Positions 7,662 to 11,438 of a stretch of DNA of 11,438 bases are shown piece after piece (the stretch's first letter is position 1; each line of letters starts with the position of its first letter). This stretch comes from Chitinispirillaceae bacterium (GTDB taxonomy: Bacteria; Fibrobacterota; Chitinivibrionia; Chitinivibrionales; Chitinispirillaceae). The stretch covers positions 1-11,438 of the forward strand of contig JAFGOU010000099.1 of the NCBI GenBank assembly GCA_016926315.1. Reading direction: 5' to 3'. A program made the position numbers and the translations under genes. Below the pieces are notes generated by a model, which made no database searches, had not been told where the DNA came from, and saw only the letters and a program-made list of their open reading frames with translations.

Positions 7662-8071
7662 GCCCCTTTAATGCTTTTTATGAAATTCCTGTCGATTTCA
7701 AAACAGTCCTGTGAGGCGAAGAAATCATCGAGGTCCACCACACCGTTAAAATCCTCGATCCGGTCCTGGGGCTGTTTGCTCATCATCCGTATGCTGATCA
7801 GGTTATAGACGATATTTCCAAGATCGTCGGTGGTATTGATCCCCCAGTGACGCAGCACGCTGCGCGCGAGAGGACCGAACTGTTTGTGGGCAAAGTTCAG
7901 GAGACCCTTTGAAAGTTCCTGGCCGGTCACATGACGCTTTTCGCCAAGCAGGGTAAGATAGAATTCCAATCCGCTCATGACGAAAAAATAGGCGTCGATC
8001 TTGTATCGCGTATCGCGGCGCGTTTCGAAAATGACGCTTCTGATTTTTTCATGAACCTGATTTTGCGACAT
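7658..8071 (-). CDS. Minf_1886-like conserved protein, 137 aa
   Basis: A small soluble protein of unknown function. The core RHVTGQELSKG, then QFGPLARSVLRHWGI, then DDLGNIVYNLI resembles my recollection of the Minf_1886 (TIGR04138) family known from Planctomycetes and Verrucomicrobia. In that family the similar string is RHLTGQEL..A, then QYG.MA..VL..WGI.ST.DFGEIV.NLI. The N-terminal part (RRDTRYKIDAYFFVMSGLEFYL) also fits, and the acidic DF...VVDLDDFF tail is typical. There is no signal peptide or membrane segment. The ATG overlaps the last 23 nt of the M23 gene and no clear Shine-Dalgarno precedes it, so translation is probably coupled to that gene. An in-frame TAA lies about 12 codons upstream, which limits other starts. 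The family call rests on memory of the motif, not a search. Confidence 0.85.
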   Translation of the reverse strand: MSQNQVHEKIRSVIFETRRDTRYKIDAYFFVMSGLEFYLTLLGEKRHVTGQELSKGLLNFAHKQFGPLARSVLRHWGINTTDDLGNIVYNLISIRMMSKQPQDRIEDFNGVVDLDDFFASQDCFEIDRNFIKSIKGA

Positions 8072-9332
8072 TGCGTGAAACCGGTTGTGTTGAAGATACC
8101 TGACTGGTTACCGTTTCGCCGCAGCCGCCCCGGTCAACGTCAAGCACAAAACAACCGGTTTTTTGCGCGCAGCGATGGCTGAAAAGCGCGAGATACGACC
8201 TGCTCAAGCGTTCGAACTCCTCCTGTTCGGTTGTGCCGATACCGCTCCGTGAGGGCAGCGATACGGTCCGCGGATTGACCGCCATGCCGTTCCTTTTCAT
8301 ACGATAATCAAGATGCGGGCCGGTGGCAAGGCCGGTCGCGCCGACGGTTCCGATAACCCGGCCCTGCTTCACATACGCTCCGGTCCTTATTCCCGGCGCA
8401 ATGGAGGAAAGATGGCCGTAATAAGTGGCATAGGACCCGCCATGGCTGATCGAAACCATTTTCCCGTAATTTCCGTTCCACCCCGCGGAGGTGACTTTTC
8501 CATCGGCGGCAGCGTACACCGGCGTGCCGGTCGGTGCTGCATAATCGATTCCCAGGTGGGGTCTCACTCTTCCAAGGATCGGATGTCTCCGGTGGTAGGT
8601 AAAACCGGATGAAATACGTGAAAAACGAAGCGGCGCTTTGAGGAACTCCTTCTGGACGGATCTCCCGCTACGGTCGTAATATTGCGTCGTCCCTCCTGAG
8701 TCGGGAAAGCCGATCGCAAAGAAGTCCTTTCCGTTGCAGGTATAGCGTGCCGCAAGAATATCGCCATACCCGACCATGCGGTTTTCAGCGTATCTCCTCG
8801 TGAAAAGTATTTGAAAGGTGTCGCCCTTGCGCGGATCGAGAAAAAAGTTGATGTCCCAGGCGAATATATCGGCAAGCGTGCAGGCAAGATAGGGTCCCAG
8901 TCCTGTCTGCTGCATCGCATCGAGCAGCGACGTTTCCAGAACACCGTTCACGATACAGCGTAATTCGGCGATGACCAGAGGACGTTTTTCAGTATCGATC
9001 ACGCTGTCACGCCAGACGGCGGAATACCAATGCTGCATTCTGCTGAGAAGCCAGACACGATCGGGAGTGCAGCTGTCGCTCAAGCCAAAAACGATCGAAT
9101 CACCCGGGTAGATGTTCGTCAGTCCGTGCAGGGCAAACGCCCGATACAACCGGTTGACCTGCAAAGGGGCAAAACCGGAGTTGTTAAGGATACCGGCAAA
9201 AGTCTGCCCGCGTTGGACCACGTGGGTCGTGATCTCCGGACAATCACGCACCGTTTGTCGTATGGTGTCGGCGGCGGGCACCCGGGAGGTGTCTTCACGC
9301 GAGAGCTGGTGATCGTCGTTATTGCACGACAC
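8049..9332 (-). CDS. MepM-like M23 murein DD-endopeptidase, probable lipoprotein
   Basis: Predicted periplasmic zinc enzyme that cuts peptidoglycan cross-links. Numbered from the GTG at 9332: a LysM/OapA-like region at about 34-83 (THVVQRGQTFAGIL...YPGDSIVF), a Csd3/MepM-type middle domain at about 125-235 (DINFFLDPRKGDTFQILF), and the M23 domain at about 238-355. HLGID gives His259 and Asp263, and YYGHLS gives His307. The last motif reads GPHLDYR: catalytic His340 is kept, but the usual zinc-ligand His is Asp342. An 80-residue tail follows. The GTG lies only two codons before a Cys (residue 3) that ends a lipobox-like FAVSC, so the real start must be further upstream. The frame stays open to about 9463 but has no ATG, GTG or TTG. 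An ATC at 9425-9423 after GGGGAG would give a 33-residue Arg/Lys-rich lipoprotein signal peptide. Domain call firm, start not. Confidence 0.92.
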   Translation of the reverse strand: MSCNNDDHQLSREDTSRVPAADTIRQTVRDCPEITTHVVQRGQTFAGILNNSGFAPLQVNRLYRAFALHGLTNIYPGDSIVFGLSDSCTPDRVWLLSRMQHWYSAVWRDSVIDTEKRPLVIAELRCIVNGVLETSLLDAMQQTGLGPYLACTLADIFAWDINFFLDPRKGDTFQILFTRRYAENRMVGYGDILAARYTCNGKDFFAIGFPDSGGTTQYYDRSGRSVQKEFLKAPLRFSRISSGFTYHRRHPILGRVRPHLGIDYAAPTGTPVYAAADGKVTSAGWNGNYGKMVSISHGGSYATYYGHLSSIAPGIRTGAYVKQGRVIGTVGATGLATGPHLDYRMKRNGMAVNPRTVSLPSRSGIGTTEQEEFERLSRSYLALFSHRCAQKTGCFVLDVDRGGCGETVTSQVSSTQPVSRNVAKSGS

Positions 9333-9425
9333 GGCAAAACCTGCCGAAAGTGCGGCATAAATAAAAAACCGGAAGAAGCCACCCGCATTCTTCCGGTTAC
9401 TGATTCTGCGTTTCTTCCTGATGAT
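9333..9425 (-). other. Unassigned N-terminal extension of the M23 gene encoding a lipoprotein signal peptide
   Basis: In the M23 frame this stretch reads IIRKKRRISN, RKNAGG, then FFRFFIYAALSAGFA, and continues as VSC in the annotated gene. It is a charged n-region, a hydrophobic core and a lipobox. No ATG, GTG or TTG occurs in frame. ATC codons at 9425-9423 and 9422-9420 follow GGGGAG. The sequence also encodes the terminator hairpin of the preceding gene (9359-9398). Confidence 0.6.
9359..9398 (-). terminator. Rho-independent terminator of the STAS-PEGA gene
   Basis: AACCGGAAGAA (9398-9388) pairs perfectly over 11 bp with TTCTTCCGGTT (9377-9367) around a 10-nt loop. The stem is followed by TTTTATTTA on the minus strand. 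It starts about 55 nt after the TAA of the STAS-PEGA gene and lies inside the reading frame that leads into the M23 gene. Confidence 0.85.
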
Positions 9426-9453
9426 TCGGCTCCCCGTGGAATAGAACCGGCCC

Positions 9454-11043
9454 TTACGGTATTCTCACCATCATGGACGGGTTCTTGCCGGGCTGAAAGG
9501 TCTGCTGTTTCGTAATTTCCTTGTCACCCTTGACAAAACGTAACGAATGCGTTCCCGCCGTCACTTTCAATTCCGATATGTTGGTTTTTCCGATAAGCTT
9601 TCCGTCCATATAAATATCGGCGACCGGCGGAATTGAGGCGATGAACACCGTTGCCGCTTCGCCGCCCGCGGCGGGCGGTTCCGGGGTTGCCTCAACCGGC
9701 GGCGTCGTTGCTTTCGGTTGAGACGGTTTTACTGCCGCGGCCGTTTTGGCGGGTGCCGGAGGCTCATCATCAAACACCTCGATATTGGAAGCCGGTGTCT
9801 TTTCAACCGGCGCTTCGGCAACCGGTTCCGCCTTTTTGGGTTCAGGTTTTGTCGCAACCGGCTTTGGCTCTTCGACCGGTTTCGGTTTTGCCGCCACAAC
9901 CGCCGGCCTTGGTCTCGGTTTCGGTCTGGGTGTTACCACCGGTTTCACCGGCTCGGCCTTCTTTACAATCGGTTCCACCTTCTTGACTTCCTCCTTGACC
10001 GGCTCGGGCGTTTTCGGTTGCTCGACGACCGGTTCAACCGGAAGCTGGGGTATCGACGGTTCCGGTTTTACCGCCGGTGTGGGAGTCTGGACGGCGGGAG
10101 CGGTTTTTTCCGCCTTCTGGAAAAAAGTCGTGTAACCGAAATACCCGCCCCCGGCAAGAACAAGAAGAACGATCAGAGCGACAAGAACCGGCACAACGGA
10201 TTTTTTCTTCGGTATTTCGTCGAAATCTTCATCAAACCGGTCGCGTCTGGTTTTTTCAGCAATCGACGCAGACGGCTTTTTTTCCAGCGTGGCTTCGAAT
10301 TTATCGAGGTCTTCCTCGATTACCGGTGCAGACGGCGGACGGAGCGAAGAAGGTGTTTCGGAAACAGACGGCATGCGACGGGTTTCCCCTCCCCCGGTTA
10401 GCGGCGCCGGTTTTGGCGGCGGCGGAGTATAGGCGCGTGCTGCCGGTCTCGGTGCGGTCTCAAACGGTCTGAGTGGCGGAGGAGCGTAGCGCGGCGGCGA
10501 CGGCGGAACATAGGCCTGACGAGGAGGAGGCATGGTGGGCTGCGGTGCCTGGAAAGGCTGGGCAAACTCAGGAGCAGGCGCCTGAGTCCGCGGCGGTGAC
10601 GGTGGCATTGATGACACCGGCGATGGAGCTTCGAAAGCCGATCCGATCTCATTACGAAGATCATCAAATTCCGACCGGGGAGCTGACGGTGCCGGTGATG
10701 CCGCTCCAGGAACCGCGCCCATCCCCATAAGCTCTTCGGACGTCCGGATTAACTCAGCGTCATCGACAAATATTTTAAGTATGTTGTGAACGCCCGACTT
10801 CTTCAGTATCTCCATAACCGATGGTTGGGGAGCAAGCAGAGAAAGGCGCCCCATCACATCCAGCATCCTCCGGTTGATGACGATCAGCGCATTGATCGTA
10901 TCGGAGTAGAGATAATCGAGCTGGGAAAGGTCGACGCAGACATTACGTTTCCCCGTCGAGATCATCGATTCGACCATCTGCCTGAGCATACTGGAATCGA
11001 ATACTTCGTCTCCCTCAAGCAGGGGCTCGACGATTTCAAACAT
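9454..11043 (-). CDS. STAS domain - transmembrane - PEGA domain protein, at least 529 aa
   Basis: Numbered from the ATG at 11043. Residues 1-105 are a STAS (anti-sigma-factor antagonist-like) domain with VCVDLSQLDYLYSDTINALIV. Ser47 aligns with the phosphorylated Ser of SpoIIAA, but the preceding Asp is Tyr and the following Ser-Gly is Asp-Thr. Residues 110-275 are a Pro-rich linker and 278-281 are PKKK. Residues 283-305 form one membrane helix (VVPVLVALIVLLVLAGGGYF). Residues 315-460 are a TonB-like Lys/Pro/Glu-rich stalk. Residues 463-529 are a PEGA domain (FIASIPPVADIYMDGKLIGK). The positive-inside rule suggests STAS in the cytoplasm and PEGA in the periplasm. Function unknown; a partner-switch or envelope-anchoring role is inference. 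The STAS fold seems to lack its first strand here, so the true start is probably an ATT at 11070-11068, adding INFRTRTTG. The gene has its own terminator. Confidence 0.88.
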   Translation of the reverse strand: MFEIVEPLLEGDEVFDSSMLRQMVESMISTGKRNVCVDLSQLDYLYSDTINALIVINRRMLDVMGRLSLLAPQPSVMEILKKSGVHNILKIFVDDAELIRTSEELMGMGAVPGAASPAPSAPRSEFDDLRNEIGSAFEAPSPVSSMPPSPPRTQAPAPEFAQPFQAPQPTMPPPRQAYVPPSPPRYAPPPLRPFETAPRPAARAYTPPPPKPAPLTGGGETRRMPSVSETPSSLRPPSAPVIEEDLDKFEATLEKKPSASIAEKTRRDRFDEDFDEIPKKKSVVPVLVALIVLLVLAGGGYFGYTTFFQKAEKTAPAVQTPTPAVKPEPSIPQLPVEPVVEQPKTPEPVKEEVKKVEPIVKKAEPVKPVVTPRPKPRPRPAVVAAKPKPVEEPKPVATKPEPKKAEPVAEAPVEKTPASNIEVFDDEPPAPAKTAAAVKPSQPKATTPPVEATPEPPAAGGEAATVFIASIPPVADIYMDGKLIGKTNISELKVTAGTHSLRFVKGDKEITKQQTFQPGKNPSMMVRIP

Positions 11044-11067
11044 GCCGGTGGTACGAGTACGGAAGTT

Positions 11068-11083
11068 AATAATAACCCCCTTT
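11068..11083 (-). promoter_or_regulatory. Shine-Dalgarno AAAGGGGG and probable ATT start of the STAS-PEGA gene
   Basis: On the minus strand AAAGGGGG (11083-11076) is followed by TT and two ATT codons. The second ATT (11070-11068) is 5 nt after the G-run and in frame with the STAS domain. The first ATG, 27 nt further on, has only CGTACCACCGGC before it. The extra residues supply the missing first beta strand of a STAS fold. Confidence 0.5.
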
Positions 11084-11123
11084 GAAGAAGTCCGTATCTG
11101 ATTAAATATAATTCAGCCGTTAC

Positions 11124-11197
11124 TACGCCAGGCAGGAGTTGAACCTGCGACCTTCGGCTCCGGAGGCCGACGCTCTATCCAACTGAGCTACTGGCGC
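11124..11197 (-). tRNA. tRNA-Arg (anticodon CCG)
   Basis: The 74-nt cloverleaf folds fully. The acceptor GCGCCAG pairs with CTGGCGT (G-T at the first pair), and the D-arm is GCTCAGTTGGATAGAGC. The anticodon stem TCGGC/GCCGA has loop CTCCGGA, which gives anticodon CCG. The T-arm is GCAGG-TTCAACT-CCTGC and the discriminator is A. CCA is not encoded. No terminator lies between this tRNA and the STAS-PEGA gene about 50 nt downstream, so the two may share transcripts. Confidence 0.97.
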
Positions 11198-11209
11198 GCA
11201 ATAATAGCT

Positions 11210-11239
11210 AAAATACAAACAAACTATGTGCACATTCAA
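11210..11239 (-). promoter_or_regulatory. Candidate promoter of tRNA-Arg
   Basis: On the minus strand TTGAAT (11239-11234) and TATTTT (11215-11210) are 18 bp apart and would start RNA about 5 nt before the tRNA. Boxes are imperfect. Confidence 0.35.
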
Positions 11240-11366
11240 GAAAGTATCGTTTTGAACCGCTCATAGTCAATTATCTCTTTTTCGCTCGTTGAATGATACG
11301 CTCCCGTAACTGCCTGATACAATATAAATTATTTGCTGCTCTCGTGCGCTAAAATGATGCCGGGTG

Positions 11367-11438
11367 TCATTCCAGTCGCCGTCCGAGCCAAGAGTATCGC
11401 GCGGCGGCCATGCCATTGCGTACCGCCGTACCCAGCGC
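11367..11438 (-). CDS. Probable C-terminal end of an unidentified protein (5' end outside window)
   Basis: Twenty-three codons ending in TGA at 11369-11367 read ALGTAVRNGMAAARYSWLGR, then RLE. Third positions are about two-thirds G or C, as in the neighbouring genes, while the other minus frame that stays open longer is rich in Trp and Arg. Too short to identify, and no terminator is visible after it. Confidence 0.35.
   Translation of the reverse strand, partial: ALGTAVRNGMAAARYSWLGRRLE

Noticed and set aside
9651..10472. Plus-strand open frames up to 227 codons opposite the STAS-PEGA gene, one of them Gly/Thr/Ser-rich like a repeat protein.
   Set aside because: Their composition is the mirror of the Lys/Pro/Glu-rich stalk codons, and the minus-strand frame has STAS, membrane and PEGA segments.

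Overview
The window looks like chromosomal DNA of a Gram-negative bacterium, probably from the FCB group (Fibrobacterota-like is my best guess) or a neighbouring PVC-type lineage. The reasons are a gingipain-like (C25) peptidase with a FlgD-like C-terminal sorting module, a lipoprotein-type M23 murein hydrolase, a protein resembling the Minf_1886 family of Planctomycetes and Verrucomicrobia, and a STAS protein joined to a PEGA domain. The taxonomy is inference. I see no mobile element, CRISPR array or phage gene.

Layout. (1) Positions 1-2702, minus: the first 900 residues of a secreted multidomain C25 cysteine peptidase (signal peptide, propeptide, catalytic domain with His425 and Cys456, Kre9-like Ig domain, MAM domain, start of a FlgD-like CTD). 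It runs off the left edge. (2) 2703-2998: divergent intergenic region. (3) 2999-7198, plus: a 1399-residue STAND-type NTPase with twenty gap-free 34-residue TPRs and further flanking repeats. (4) 7199-7537: non-coding, with hairpins, a possible small RNA and a two-way terminator. (5) 7538-7610, minus: tRNA-Phe(GAA). (6) 7658-11070, minus: three genes read in the order STAS-TM-PEGA protein, MepM-like M23 lipoprotein, Minf_1886-like protein. A strong terminator separates the first two and the last two overlap by 23 nt. (7) 11124-11197, minus: tRNA-Arg(CCG). (8) 11367-11438, minus: probable C-terminal tail of one more gene.

How the genes may work together. The M23 lipoprotein should cut peptidoglycan cross-links in the periplasm. 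The STAS-PEGA protein would place a cytoplasmic partner-switch-like domain and a periplasmic PEGA domain on either side of the inner membrane, so both belong to the envelope. The C25 peptidase should be exported to the surface or medium. The large STAND-TPR protein is a predicted cytoplasmic ATP-dependent scaffold or sensor with no recognisable effector domain.

The most unusual points are the gene starts. The STAS gene has its best ribosome-binding site in front of an ATT codon, upstream of the first ATG. The M23 gene has a convincing lipoprotein signal peptide with no ATG, GTG or TTG in front of it. That signal peptide is encoded through the terminator of the preceding gene, and its T-run makes a T-TTT-TTA heptamer in an overlapping ATG frame. 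I did not find strong evidence for a wholly new multi-gene system. The STAND-TPR protein and the STAS-PEGA protein are the least characterised pieces.
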